Shown in pieces: positions 29,259 to 37,971 of a stretch of 64,000 bases of DNA. A program made the translations under genes and the position numbers. Position 1 is the stretch's first letter, and the number at the start of each line of letters is the position of its first letter. This stretch comes from Candidatus Rhodoferax mariagerensis (GTDB lineage Bacteria; Pseudomonadota; Gammaproteobacteria; Burkholderiales; Burkholderiaceae_C). The stretch spans positions 124,001-188,000 of the forward strand of contig JADKAW010000007.1 in the NCBI GenBank assembly GCA_016719055.1, given 5' to 3'. The notes under the pieces were generated by a model. It saw only the letters and a program-made list of their open reading frames with translations. It had not been told where the DNA came from and searched no databases.

Positions 29259-29582
29259 TTATTCCTGGGTGGCTGGCAAGTGAATCACCAGGCCTTCCAG
29301 CATGGCCGTGGATTTGATCTGGCAGGCCAGGCGACTGTTGGGGCGACGCTCGGCAGCTACGTTGTCGAGCATTTGCAGTTCGCTCTCGGTGGCTGGGGAC
29401 AGGTCAGCCAGACGCGCCTCGTCCACATAACAGTGGCAGGTGGCGCAGGCACACGAGCCGCCACATTCGCCCAGAATGCCGTCAATGCCGTTGGCAGTGG
29501 CGCCTTGCATCAGGCTCCAGCCCTCATATAAGTTAATGGTGGTGCTTTGTCCGGACGCTTCGATGTATGTGATATTGGCCAT
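29259..29582 (-). CDS. [2Fe-2S] ferredoxin, adrenodoxin/putidaredoxin type
   Basis: 107 residues from ATG 29582, preceded by GGAG. The ligands follow the Cx5Cx2Cx37C pattern: C40, C46, C49 and C87 in GECGGSCACATCHC and RLACQ. This is the ISC/adrenodoxin-type fold used to reduce class I P450s. It lies 75 bases after the P450 gene and 4 bases before the reductase gene, in the transcription order P450, ferredoxin, reductase. It is cytoplasmic and shuttles one electron at a time. Confidence 0.93.
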   Translation of the reverse strand: MANITYIEASGQSTTINLYEGWSLMQGATANGIDGILGECGGSCACATCHCYVDEARLADLSPATESELQMLDNVAAERRPNSRLACQIKSTAMLEGLVIHLPATQE

Positions 29583-29657
29583 GAAAGAGGTCTCCAAAAA
29601 TAGAAATACGCCGCCTGATCAGGGCGCCGCTGGGCTTATGTTGTCAGTGGCGGATTA

Positions 29658-30830
29658 TCAGACAGCCAGTTCCAATACCAGCGGGCTGCGGAAAGTACTG
29701 GACGGCATCCAGGGCAATTGGTCCGCCACGCGGTGGTAGTCCGGGATCACCTTGTGGAACTCATCAAACGCAATCTTGACCGCAATGCGGGCGATCGCGG
29801 TGCCTAGACAGGCGTGCAGGCCACCGCCAAAACCGAGGTGACCGCGCGGCTTGCGTGCGAGGTCAAACACATCGGGGTTTGGGTACTGGCGCTCGTCGCG
29901 GTTGCCCGAACCGTAAGCCAGGCAGACAAAGTCACCTTCATTCATGGTTTGGCCGTGAATGGTCACGTCGCGCATCAGGCGGCGGCGAAAACGCTGGGCC
30001 GAGGTGTTGAAGCGCAGGCTTTCTTCAATTGCGTCGGGCAGCAGTTCAGGGTTGGTCACCACGGCCTGACGCACCTCGGTCAGCGAGGCCAGGTTGTAGG
30101 CAAACATCATCATGAAGCCGCCCAGTGATTCGACGCCGGCCATGATCAGCGTGGTGGTGGTCAGCAGCACTTCGCGGTCGTCCAGACGGTCACCATCAAT
30201 CTCTGCCAGGGCAAAGTTGCTGATCAAATCGTTGCGCGGCTCGGCCCGGCGCGTGGCAATGACCTTGGCGGCGTAGTCCTGCATCCAGTTGTAGGCGGCA
30301 ATGTGCTCGGGGCCCTTGGCGCGGGTGCGGGCATCACTTTGCACCATCAGCACGGCGTTTTCACGCACTTCATGTTCGGGTACAAAAGCTTCCTCACCCA
30401 TGGGCAGGCCCAGCGCCGCCATAAGCACCTTGACGGTGAATTGCGACGACACCTCCTTGAAGTCAAACTGTTTGACATCCTTGAGCTGGCCGAACACCTG
30501 CTTGGCCACATCACGAATCGGTTCTTCGAGCGCCATCAGGTTGCGCTTCATGAAGGCGTGCTGGATCAGTCCGCGCAGACGGTCGTGCTTGGGTGGGTCT
30601 GAGCTGCCCAGCGTGGCGCCAGCCCGGCCCGGCAATTCGGTCATCAGGTTGCCGCTGGCGCTTGAATAGGTTTGCCAGTCTTGCCCGGCCGAGACGATGT
30701 CGGCGTATCGCGACAGCACCCACATCTGCGCTTCAGGGCTCCAGAAGCAGGGCGCTTCATCTCGCAGGTGTTTGTAATACGGGAACGGGTCCGCATCCAC
30801 GGCGGGCGAGTAGGGATCAAAACTGAACAT
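29658..30830 (-). CDS. Cytochrome P450
   Basis: 390 residues from ATG 30830, with AGGAGA upstream; the frame is open to 31367 but that part is non-coding style. The heme loop HLGFGGGLHACLG carries the Cys ligand C341. The K-helix ExxR is in AIEESLRF. The I-helix reads LIMAGVESLGGF with E234-S235, so the usual Thr of the acid-alcohol pair is Ser. Divergent from it is a PobR-like AraC gene, and ligAB lies 2 kb away. These suggest hydroxylation or O-demethylation of an aromatic acid; the substrate is not readable. Confidence 0.92.
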   Translation of the reverse strand: MFSFDPYSPAVDADPFPYYKHLRDEAPCFWSPEAQMWVLSRYADIVSAGQDWQTYSSASGNLMTELPGRAGATLGSSDPPKHDRLRGLIQHAFMKRNLMALEEPIRDVAKQVFGQLKDVKQFDFKEVSSQFTVKVLMAALGLPMGEEAFVPEHEVRENAVLMVQSDARTRAKGPEHIAAYNWMQDYAAKVIATRRAEPRNDLISNFALAEIDGDRLDDREVLLTTTTLIMAGVESLGGFMMMFAYNLASLTEVRQAVVTNPELLPDAIEESLRFNTSAQRFRRRLMRDVTIHGQTMNEGDFVCLAYGSGNRDERQYPNPDVFDLARKPRGHLGFGGGLHACLGTAIARIAVKIAFDEFHKVIPDYHRVADQLPWMPSSTFRSPLVLELAV

Positions 30831-30861
30831 GGCTTGTCTCCTGGGGTCTGTGGGTTCGGAC

Positions 30862-30874
30862 TCGGACGGTCCGA
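30862..30874. promoter_or_regulatory. Perfect 13-bp palindrome between P450 and AraC genes
   Basis: TCGGAC-G-GTCCGA lies in the 125-base gap shared by the two divergent genes, 31 bases from the P450 start. It is a candidate operator, though AraC proteins usually bind direct repeats, so another regulator or chance is possible. Confidence 0.35.
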
Positions 30875-30955
30875 TGCCAAACTGTAGGGCCTTTGCGCCG
30901 ACGTCGCACTGTAAAAGAGTGTGTCGGTCTGGTACTTCTCGTTCAAAATTGATCC

Positions 30956-31879
30956 ATGACAAAAAAGCCTGCTCCACCCGCTGGGCCACGCAAAGCCCAG
31001 GCGATACCCAGTTTTGCCCTGTATGGCGAAGCGGCGGCACCAGAGCAGCACCAGTTGCACGTCGAAGATGTGCAGTCGCGCAGCGAGCGATATCAGTGGG
31101 AAATCGACCCCCATGTTCATCATGGGCTGTACCAGGTGCTGTGGTTGCAGCAGGGCGCAGCCGAGGTGTTGCTGGACGAACACCGCAGCACGGTGCAGGG
31201 GCCGGTGGCGCTGGTAGTGCCGCCAGGTGTGGTGCACGGGTTTCGGTTTGCACCCGGAACCGACGGTATCGTGCTGACGCTGAGCGCCCAGTTTTTGCTC
31301 GAAGGTGAATTTCAGGCCGTGGGTGAGGCGTTTCAGGCGCTTTTCCGGGTGCCGGCAGTGCTGCCATTTGAGGATCAGGTTGGCCCAGGCGGTCGTCTCA
31401 ATGCCTTGTTTCGGGTCTTGCTGGCCGAATTTTTGCAGCCTGACTCGGGTGGCTCACCCGTGCCGGTTTGGCTGGCAAGGGCATTGGTGTGGCATCTGTC
31501 AAAAGCGAGTGCGCAAGGGCAGCAACTGCACAACCAGCGGGCCTACCAGCATCAGGCACTGTTCACACGTTTTTTGCTGCTGGTGGAACAGCATTTTCTG
31601 GAACATTGGTCGTTGGAACGGTATGCCTCGCGCCTGGGTTTGTCCACACCCCGCCTGAACCGGCTGGTGCGTGCCGAGCGCGGCGTGAGCGCGCTGGAAC
31701 TGATTCACGAGCGACTGACGCGCGAGGCGTGCCGCCGGCTGATCTACATTGCCGCGCCGACATCCAGGCTGGCGGCAGAGCTGGGTTTTGAAGACCCGTC
31801 ATATTTCTCACGCTTTTTCAAGCGCCGCACCGGCCAAAGCCCGCAGGCCTATCGGCGGTCTTATGAAAATGAGCGCTGA
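30956..31879 (+). CDS. AraC-family transcriptional activator, PobR/PobC-like
   Basis: 307 residues. An N-terminal cupin-like sensor begins with IPSFALYGEAAAPEQHQLHVE, a start very like AraC-type PobR/PobC activators of 4-hydroxybenzoate hydroxylase genes. A C-terminal double HTH follows (WSLERYASRLGLSTPRLNRL and SRLAAELGFEDPSYFSRFFKR). It is divergent from the P450 operon and likely activates it. If the ligand is 4-hydroxybenzoate, the P450 could take the place of PobA. That is inference; no pobA is in the window. Confidence 0.85.
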   Translation: MTKKPAPPAGPRKAQAIPSFALYGEAAAPEQHQLHVEDVQSRSERYQWEIDPHVHHGLYQVLWLQQGAAEVLLDEHRSTVQGPVALVVPPGVVHGFRFAPGTDGIVLTLSAQFLLEGEFQAVGEAFQALFRVPAVLPFEDQVGPGGRLNALFRVLLAEFLQPDSGGSPVPVWLARALVWHLSKASAQGQQLHNQRAYQHQALFTRFLLLVEQHFLEHWSLERYASRLGLSTPRLNRLVRAERGVSALELIHERLTREACRRLIYIAAPTSRLAAELGFEDPSYFSRFFKRRTGQSPQAYRRSYENER

Positions 31880-31919
31880 CCGCCTTGAGCCTGGTTTTCA
31901 GTTGCGCGGCACGATATCA

Positions 31920-32822
31920 TCAGCCACCAATTTTGAGAGAAATCGTGCTCAAGCCCTCACGCAGCCAGCGGTGAGCACTATCGTTCTGGTAGCGCCTGTG
32001 CCAGATCATGTACATCGGCATGACCGGGCAGGGTACTGGCACCGGTGCGTGGCCCAGATCTTTGAGCAGTTGGTGCTGCAGCAGCCCGGGCACCGTGGCA
32101 ATCAACTGGCTGCCTCGGATGAAAGCACTCAGGCCCGCAAAACCTGGCACCATCACCCGAAAATTGCGCTGAATGCCACGCGCCGCAAGCCACTGGTCCA
32201 GGTCCAGCGCGCGCCTGGGCTCATACACCACCGTGATGTGTTCGGCCGCCAGATAGTCGGCGGTGGTTTGGGGTGCGCTGCGTTGTGACGGGTCAAAAAA
32301 CACCCGGGGCTCATCTTCAAACAAGCGCTTTTGCATCACGTCACCGCCCTCGGGCGGGCGCGGGCTCAGCACCAATTGGCAGTGCTCCTGGCGCAGCATC
32401 TCCAGGCTGGGAATGTTGGATGGAATCACCCGAAGCACCACGCCTGGGGCGTTTTGGCGCAGCAACTGCATCAGCGGCGGCAGCAGCAGGTCGCGCTGAA
32501 AGTCGTTGGCGGCAATGGTGAAGGTACAGCGCCAGCGCGCCGCATCGAATTCGCCGGCAAAGGCAAACCCTTCCATGGCTGCCAGCAGTTCGCGTGCTTT
32601 CACCGCCAGGCTTTCCGCATGCGCCGTGGCCACAATGCCTCGGCCGGATTTAACAAATAGGGCGTCGCCCGTGATGGCACGCAGCTTGTCGAGCAAATGG
32701 CTCACGGCTGATTGCGTGACGCCCAGGCGTTGTGCGGCGCCGGTGATGGAACCCACTTCCACCACGGCCACCAGCAATTGCAGCAAATGGCCGTCAAGGT
32801 CAGCGTAGTCAAACTTGTTCAC
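31920..32822 (-). CDS. LysR-family transcriptional regulator
   Basis: 300 residues. The N-terminal winged HTH reads LLQLLVAVVEVGSITGAAQRLGVTQSAVSHLLDKL, followed by a periplasmic-binding-protein-like effector domain. It is divergent from ligA and therefore probably the regulator of ligAB, as LysR proteins are for 4,5-cleavage clusters in Comamonas and Sphingobium. The 123-base shared gap contains a T-N11-A type element. It converges with the AraC gene, 40 bases away. Confidence 0.9.
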   Translation of the reverse strand: MNKFDYADLDGHLLQLLVAVVEVGSITGAAQRLGVTQSAVSHLLDKLRAITGDALFVKSGRGIVATAHAESLAVKARELLAAMEGFAFAGEFDAARWRCTFTIAANDFQRDLLLPPLMQLLRQNAPGVVLRVIPSNIPSLEMLRQEHCQLVLSPRPPEGGDVMQKRLFEDEPRVFFDPSQRSAPQTTADYLAAEHITVVYEPRRALDLDQWLAARGIQRNFRVMVPGFAGLSAFIRGSQLIATVPGLLQHQLLKDLGHAPVPVPCPVMPMYMIWHRRYQNDSAHRWLREGLSTISLKIGG

Positions 32823-32841
32823 GTGCGCTCCAAAATCACCA

Positions 32842-32856
32842 ATTCATCGAAATGAC
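32842..32856. promoter_or_regulatory. Possible LysR-box in the lysR-ligA gap
   Basis: The dyad TCAT-CGAA-ATGA at 32844-32855 fits the T-N11-A pattern of LysR operators and lies about 90 bases upstream of the ligA start. Position is suitable for activation of ligA and autoregulation. Not proven. Confidence 0.35.
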
Positions 32857-32945
32857 TCATGGATTCCATCATGATTCAACAGTTCATTTTATTGAGCCAT
32901 TGTTAAATACTTCACGCTATCCCAATTCGCAATAGGAGATTCAAC

Positions 32946-33299
32946 GTGGCATCCAGCAACCCTCTGCCCAAAATCCCCGGCACCACACCGTTTGATGGCG
33001 AACTGGCCAAAGTCGGCTACGCGCTTAACAAGATGTGTTTTTCGTTCAACTCTGCCGACAACCGTGCTGAGTTTTTAAGAGACGAAGAAGCCTACATGCG
33101 CAAATACAGCCTGACCGAGCCACAGGCCTCCGCCATTCGCACCAAGAACGTGCTGCAACTGCTGGCCGCCGGCGGCAACGCCTATTACCTGGCCAAGTTT
33201 GCCGGTATTTTTGGCCTGGACATGCAAGACATTGGCGCGCAGCAAACCGGCATGTCCAAGGACGAATTCAAGGCCAAACTCGTGGCCGCCGGACTATAA
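32946..33299 (+). CDS. ligA: Protocatechuate 4,5-dioxygenase alpha chain (LigA/PmdA type)
   Basis: 117 residues from GTG 32946, with AGGAG at 32934-32938. The LigA fold is recognisable: an all-helical small subunit with LNKMCFSFNSADNRAEFL and a C-terminal LLAAGGNAYYLAKFAGIFGL. It forms the lid of the LigAB extradiol dioxygenase, which opens protocatechuate between C4 and C5. ligB follows after 70 bases. Downstream pathway genes (ligC, ligI, ligJ, ligK) are not in the window. Confidence 0.92.
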   Translation: MASSNPLPKIPGTTPFDGELAKVGYALNKMCFSFNSADNRAEFLRDEEAYMRKYSLTEPQASAIRTKNVLQLLAAGGNAYYLAKFAGIFGLDMQDIGAQQTGMSKDEFKAKLVAAGL

Positions 33300-33369
33300 A
33301 AATAACCTTGCGGGACAGACCGCCGTGGTCAAGCCGCTAGCGCTGTTCCCAACACTTTGAAAGACAACT

Positions 33370-34218
33370 ATGGCAACAATCATTGGTGGCCTGGGCACCT
33401 CCCACATTCCCGCAATCGGCAACGCGATTCACAAGGGCTTGCAACAAGAACCCTACTGGAAGCCTTTTTTTGATGGTTTCCCACCTGTGCGCGAGTGGAT
33501 TGCGGCGCAAAAGCCGGATGTGATGGTGATTTTTTACAACGATCACGGCTTGAACTTCTTTCTGGACAAAATGCCGACCTTTGCCGTGGGTGCAGCCACG
33601 CAGTATGTGAACTCCGATGAAGGCTGGGGCATTCCGTCACTCGAACCGCTCAAAGGCGAGCTGGACTTGTCGTGGCAGATCATCAACACGCTTATCGACA
33701 AGGAATTTGATGTGACCAGCTGCCAGGAAATGCTGGTGGACCATGCCTGTTCGTTGCCGCTCAAACTGTTTTACCCCGAAGGCAATTACCCGGTGACGGT
33801 GGTGCCGGTGTGTATCAACACGGTGCAGTTTCCACTGCCCAAAGCGCACCGGGTGTATGCACTGGGTCGGGCTGTTGGGGAAGCCGTGGCCGCCTGGGAT
33901 AGTCGTAAAAAGGTGGCCTTCGTTGCGTCAGGGGGGCTGAGCCATCAGCTGGAAGGTGAGCGTGCTGGCTTCATCAACAAGGACTTTGACCTGAAGTTCA
34001 TGGAAAGCCTGGTCAGCAACCCCGAGTGGGCGACGCAGTACAGTATCCACGAACTGGTCGAAAAATCCGGCACTCAAGGCATTGAGCTGCTGGCCTGGTT
34101 GGCGATGCGCGCCGCGCTCACGGTGGGCGACAAGCCCGGCGTGCGCAAGGTGCACAGCAACTATCACATCCCGATTTCAAATACCGCAACCGGTTTGATT
34201 GCGCTGGAGAAGTTCTAG
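33370..34218 (+). CDS. ligB: Protocatechuate 4,5-dioxygenase beta chain (LigB/PmdB type, Fe(II) extradiol)
   Basis: 282 residues. The LigB-fold catalytic subunit begins GGLGTSHIPAIG, whose His is an Fe(II) ligand. NDHGLNFF supplies a second His, and a Glu ligand follows later. SGGLSHQLEGERAG carries the catalytic His near residue 195. It binds Fe(II) and cleaves protocatechuate in concert with LigA. Homologues acting on gallate exist, so protocatechuate is the likely but not certain substrate. Confidence 0.92.
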   Translation: MATIIGGLGTSHIPAIGNAIHKGLQQEPYWKPFFDGFPPVREWIAAQKPDVMVIFYNDHGLNFFLDKMPTFAVGAATQYVNSDEGWGIPSLEPLKGELDLSWQIINTLIDKEFDVTSCQEMLVDHACSLPLKLFYPEGNYPVTVVPVCINTVQFPLPKAHRVYALGRAVGEAVAAWDSRKKVAFVASGGLSHQLEGERAGFINKDFDLKFMESLVSNPEWATQYSIHELVEKSGTQGIELLAWLAMRAALTVGDKPGVRKVHSNYHIPISNTATGLIALEKF

Positions 34219-34228
34219 CAAGTTTGGA

Positions 34229-34293
34229 AAACATCAAAAATGATAGCTTCTCACGCCCTTCCTATATGGGCTTGAGTGCAAAATAGTCATAAA
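34229..34293. repeat. Dispersed Comamonadaceae-type intergenic repeat, copy 2
   Basis: It contains the same ATGATAGCT core as copy 1 followed by a weaker hairpin, GCCC...GGGC at about 34253-34272, and an AAAATA tail. It lies 10 bases after the ligB stop, in the 265-base gap before the glycosyltransferase. Confidence 0.65.
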
Positions 34294-34483
34294 AATTCAA
34301 ACCAAGTCGTGTTGCGTTGAAAAACCCGACGTGAACTTCGTCGCATGAAGGATTTATCGCTGAAAATTGCTGCCACTCACTGTGTCACGATAGAAACTTG
34401 CCAACCCTTTTGGGGCACTGGTCGGATCACAGCGTGAAATTTCGCCAGGGTTGACCGGGCGGTGTCTACTTTTTTCAGGCCTC

Positions 34484-35251
34484 ATGCAGCTTTCAGCAAT
34501 CATCATCACCCGCAACGAACAATCCCAAATTCTGGATTGTTTGGCTGCGCTTGATTTTGCCGATGAAGTGATCGTGGTGGACAACGCCAGCGCCGACAAC
34601 ACGGCGGAACTGGCCCGTCAGTGGGGCGCCAAGGTGCATGTGGCACCGGACTGGCCTGGATTTGGACCTCAAAAAAACAGGGTGTTGGCGCTGGCAACTG
34701 GCGATTGGGTGCTGTCCGTGGATGCTGATGAGCGCATCTCGCCAGCGTTGCGAGCCGAGATCTTGCACGTGATCGCCAGACCGGTCGGCCCGGTTGCCTA
34801 CCGGTTTCCCAGGTTATCGAGCTATTGTGGGCAATTCATGCGGCATTCAGGCTGGTACCCGGATCGTGTGCTGAGGCTGTTTCGCCGAGGCCAGGCCAAA
34901 TTTTCTGAGGATCTGGTGCATGAGAGAGTACTCACTCAAGGGCAGGTGGCCGACTTGTCTGAGCCGCTTGTGCACCTGAGCTTTCCTGATTTTGAGTCTG
35001 TGCTTGACAAAGTCAACCGCTACTCCACAGCGGGGTCTCAGGCGATGGTCACAAAGGGAAAAAATGCCAGTTTGACAGCGGCCGTGGGTCATGGACTGTG
35101 GGCGTTTTTCAGAACCTATGTTTTGCGGCGTGGTTTTCTGGACGGTCAGTTGGGGCTGGCTTTGGCCATCTCCAATGCGGAAGGCACTTACTACCGCTAT
35201 GCCAAGCGCTGGCTCCATGAACGTTGTAAGGCTGATCAACACAATGGCTGA
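34484..35251 (+). CDS. Family 2 glycosyltransferase, WaaE/KdtX-like
   Basis: 255 residues from ATG 34484. The GT-A core is AIIITRNEQSQILDCLAAL, VVDNASADNT, the acidic SVDADERIS, and the later HSGWYPDRVLRLFRRG. This style matches WaaE/KdtX beta-1,4-glucosyltransferases of lipopolysaccharide core assembly. It is cytoplasmic and membrane-associated, using a nucleotide sugar. The next glycosyltransferase overlaps its stop by 8 bases, so the two form a unit. Confidence 0.82.
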   Translation: MQLSAIIITRNEQSQILDCLAALDFADEVIVVDNASADNTAELARQWGAKVHVAPDWPGFGPQKNRVLALATGDWVLSVDADERISPALRAEILHVIARPVGPVAYRFPRLSSYCGQFMRHSGWYPDRVLRLFRRGQAKFSEDLVHERVLTQGQVADLSEPLVHLSFPDFESVLDKVNRYSTAGSQAMVTKGKNASLTAAVGHGLWAFFRTYVLRRGFLDGQLGLALAISNAEGTYYRYAKRWLHERCKADQHNG

Positions 35252-36098
35252 CGGCGTGCGTCCATCGTTTGTGGTGTTGACCTATAACCGTCCGGATGCT
35301 TTGCTGCAAGTCTTGAAAAGTTTGGCCCGGCAATGTCACAGTGGGCATGAAATTGTGATTGCTGATGACGGATCGTCACCAGGCGTAGTGGATGAAATGG
35401 TTAAAAGCTTGCCGGCGTTTTCCTGCCCGGTCCGCCACATTTGGCACCCCGACACGGGTTTCACAGCCTCCAAGGCTCGAAATTTGGGCGCCATCAACAG
35501 CGCCGGAAACTATTTGGTGTTCCTCGACGGGGACTGCATTCCGGGACCGAGATTTGTGGAAGCCCATCAGGCATTGGCAATGCCAGGGTGTTTTGTCAAT
35601 GGCAACCGCGTTTTGCTAGGCGAAGTGTTGACCGGGCTTGTGCTTGGTGGCGAGGTCGACATCTTGAATGCGACTTGGGGTCGTTGGCTGTCATGGCGCC
35701 TGAATGGCCAAGTCAACAAACTAACCCATTGGTTGTACTGGCCCAACGCACCGCGCAGGCGAGAAAAATTTTTTCATTGGCGCAAAATCAGAAGCTGCAA
35801 CTTTGCGGTCTGGAAAGATGATTTTCTGGCAGTTAACGGATTTGATGAGACATTTGAAGGTTGGGGCCACGAGGATGCTGATTTGGTGCTGAGATTGCAC
35901 AATGCGGGTATACATCGGGTCAACGGCTTTTTTTGCACAGAGGTTTATCATCTGTGGCACCCGCAAAATAGTCGTGCCGGCGAAGACATCAACCGCGTGC
36001 GGGTCGCCAGTCGTGTACAAACGGGGTTGGTTCGGGCAACCATAGGAGTCCTGGACAACACTGACGGTGACGATGTGGTTGCAACATTACTCAATTGA
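35244..36098 (+). CDS. Family 2 glycosyltransferase with galactosyltransferase C-terminal region
   Basis: 284 residues from ATG 35244; ATG 35217 is a longer alternative. The GT-A fold shows FVVLTYNRPDALLQVLKSL, IVIADDGSS, the metal-binding FLDGDCIPGP, and the C-terminal GWGHEDADLVLRL. The last motif is typical of the Glyco_transf_7C region in chondroitin-polymerase-like enzymes. Its role is probably in surface polysaccharide. tolB begins 22 bases downstream, an unusual neighbour for tolB. Confidence 0.82.
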   Translation: MADGVRPSFVVLTYNRPDALLQVLKSLARQCHSGHEIVIADDGSSPGVVDEMVKSLPAFSCPVRHIWHPDTGFTASKARNLGAINSAGNYLVFLDGDCIPGPRFVEAHQALAMPGCFVNGNRVLLGEVLTGLVLGGEVDILNATWGRWLSWRLNGQVNKLTHWLYWPNAPRRREKFFHWRKIRSCNFAVWKDDFLAVNGFDETFEGWGHEDADLVLRLHNAGIHRVNGFFCTEVYHLWHPQNSRAGEDINRVRVASRVQTGLVRATIGVLDNTDGDDVVATLLN

Positions 36099-36120
36099 CG
36101 GTACTTTTTTTTGCATAACA

Positions 36121-37398
36121 ATGTGGCGATTTTTTTTCAATTCATGGCTCGCTGTCTTCATGGTCGGATTTTCGGCAGCAACCTGGGCGCAGTTTCGTGT
36201 TGATGTTTCCGGTATTGGTCTGACCCAGATTCCCGTCAGCATTGCGGCTTTTCGTGGTCAGGCTGCGTCTAACCAGAAGATATCTGACATCGTTCAGGCT
36301 GACCTGGAGCGCAGTGGCCAGTTCCGGATGGTGGGCGCGCCTGCAGGCGTTTTTGATGAGTTGTCGCTTCCAAACTTGTCGGGATTGCGTCAGGCTGGGT
36401 CAGATGCCTTGGTGCTCGGCAGTGTGTCGGTGCTGGCGGATGGCCGGTTTGATGTTCGTTTTCGCTTGTGGGACGTTGTCAAGGGGCAAGATCTCGGTGG
36501 ACAAAGTTATGCGGTCACGGCCGCTGATTTGCGTCTGGCCGCGCATCGCGTGGCCGACTATGTTCATGAAAAGTTGACGGGTGAAAAAGGCGCTTTTTCA
36601 ACCCGGATCGCCTATGTGACAAAGGCGGGGCAGCGCTATCAGCTCTGGGTGGCAGATTCAGACGGCGAAAACGCGCAGTCTGCGCTGGCCAGCCCGGAGC
36701 CTGTTATCTCACCGGCATGGTCGCCGGATGGCAACCAACTTGCCTATGTGTCTTTTGAATCGCGCAAACCCGTGGTTTATGTCCACACAGTCAATACAGG
36801 CAAACGGCGGCTGATCGCAAACTTTAAGGGTTCCAACAGTGCACCTGCGTGGTCACCAGATGGCAAAACATTGGCGGTCACGCTCAGTCGTGAAGGGGGA
36901 TCACAGCTGTTTTTATTGAGTGCCCAGGGGGGTGAACCAAGGCGGCTGACGCAATCCAGCAGCATTGATACAGAGCCAGTTTTTACGCCAGATGGCCAAA
37001 GCATTTATTTCGTCAGTGATCGTGGCGGTGCGCCACAAATTTACCGCGCTGCTGTGTCGGGGCAGGGTGTAGAAAGAGTCACGTTTACCGGTACTTACAA
37101 CATTTCTCCGGCGCTTAGCCCGGATGGCCGGCTGATGGCTTACATTTCCCGGGTCGGTGGGGCCTTTAAGTTGTTGCTGATGGATATCGGGGCCGGTACC
37201 AGCAAGGAATTGACCACCACAACAACGGATGAAAGCCCAAGTTTTGCGCCAAATGGTAAATTGTTGATTTACGCAACCCAGCAACAGGGGCGTGAATCCT
37301 TGATGACCACGACCTTGGACGGCAAGGTGAAAGCGCGATTGAGCGGTCAGGGAGGGGACATTCGTGAGCCTGATTGGGGTCCAATTTTTCAACAGTAG
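36121..37398 (+). CDS. tolB: Tol-Pal system periplasmic protein TolB
   Basis: 425 residues from ATG 36121. A signal peptide (FNSWLAVFMVGFSAATWAQ) precedes an N-terminal alpha/beta domain and a six-bladed beta-propeller with repeats such as PAWSPDGNQLAYVSF, PAWSPDGKTLAVTLS, PVFTPDGQSIYFVSD and PALSPDGRLMAYIS. TolB bridges Pal and the inner-membrane TolQRA machine. pal follows after 19 bases. tolQ, tolR and tolA, usually just upstream, are absent here. Confidence 0.96.
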   Translation: MWRFFFNSWLAVFMVGFSAATWAQFRVDVSGIGLTQIPVSIAAFRGQAASNQKISDIVQADLERSGQFRMVGAPAGVFDELSLPNLSGLRQAGSDALVLGSVSVLADGRFDVRFRLWDVVKGQDLGGQSYAVTAADLRLAAHRVADYVHEKLTGEKGAFSTRIAYVTKAGQRYQLWVADSDGENAQSALASPEPVISPAWSPDGNQLAYVSFESRKPVVYVHTVNTGKRRLIANFKGSNSAPAWSPDGKTLAVTLSREGGSQLFLLSAQGGEPRRLTQSSSIDTEPVFTPDGQSIYFVSDRGGAPQIYRAAVSGQGVERVTFTGTYNISPALSPDGRLMAYISRVGGAFKLLLMDIGAGTSKELTTTTTDESPSFAPNGKLLIYATQQQGRESLMTTTLDGKVKARLSGQGGDIREPDWGPIFQQ

Positions 37399-37417
37399 TT
37401 TCTTTGGAGTGTTTGGG

Positions 37418-37957
37418 ATGATTAAATTTTTGGTGGGATGCAGCATTGCTGCGTTGCTGGTGGGTTGTGGTACTTCAGTTCCGTTAAGTGAAGTGCCGGT
37501 GGCAGATGGGGCAGTCAAAGGCGTTGCGACTGAAACGTCAGCCATTGGCGCGGGGGGTGCAGGCGTGGCGGGCAGTGGCGTGGCGCAAGTTGATCTGGGC
37601 AAAAATGGAGAGCAGACCATCGTCGCCTCGGGTCCTAACATTGTTTACTTTGACTACGATAGTTTTGTGATCAAGCCTGAGTTTCAGTCGATCATCACGA
37701 CGCAGGCCCGCGTCATCAAGAGTCAGCCGAACCGCAAGGTTGCCGTTGAAGGGCATACGGATGAGACGGGTGGGCGTGAGTACAACCTGGCACTGGGGCA
37801 GAAGCGTGCAGAGGCCGTGGTCAGCGCCTTGGCAATTTTGGGCGTACCCCAAAGTCAAATGGAAGCTGTGAGTTTTGGCGAGGAAAAGCCTGCAGTTGCT
37901 GGCGCTGGAGAGGCGGCGTACTCCAAGAATCGGCGCGCCGAAATCCGCGCGCAATAG
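37418..37957 (+). CDS. pal: Peptidoglycan-associated lipoprotein Pal
   Basis: 179 residues from ATG 37418. The lipoprotein signal ends at the lipobox ALLVGC, with Cys at 17. A Gly/Ala-rich linker leads to an OmpA-like domain with IVYFDYDSFVIKPEF, VAVEGHTDETGGREYN and SKNRRAEI. It binds diaminopimelate in peptidoglycan and TolB. It sits in the conserved tolB-pal-cpoB order. Confidence 0.96.
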   Translation: MIKFLVGCSIAALLVGCGTSVPLSEVPVADGAVKGVATETSAIGAGGAGVAGSGVAQVDLGKNGEQTIVASGPNIVYFDYDSFVIKPEFQSIITTQARVIKSQPNRKVAVEGHTDETGGREYNLALGQKRAEAVVSALAILGVPQSQMEAVSFGEEKPAVAGAGEAAYSKNRRAEIRAQ

Positions 37958-37971
37958 TAGGGTCTGGCCAG

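Noticed and set aside
30831..31367. N-terminal extension of the P450 frame
   Set aside because: It would run through the divergent AraC promoter and gene; ATG 30830 has AGGAGA and a normal P450 N-terminus.
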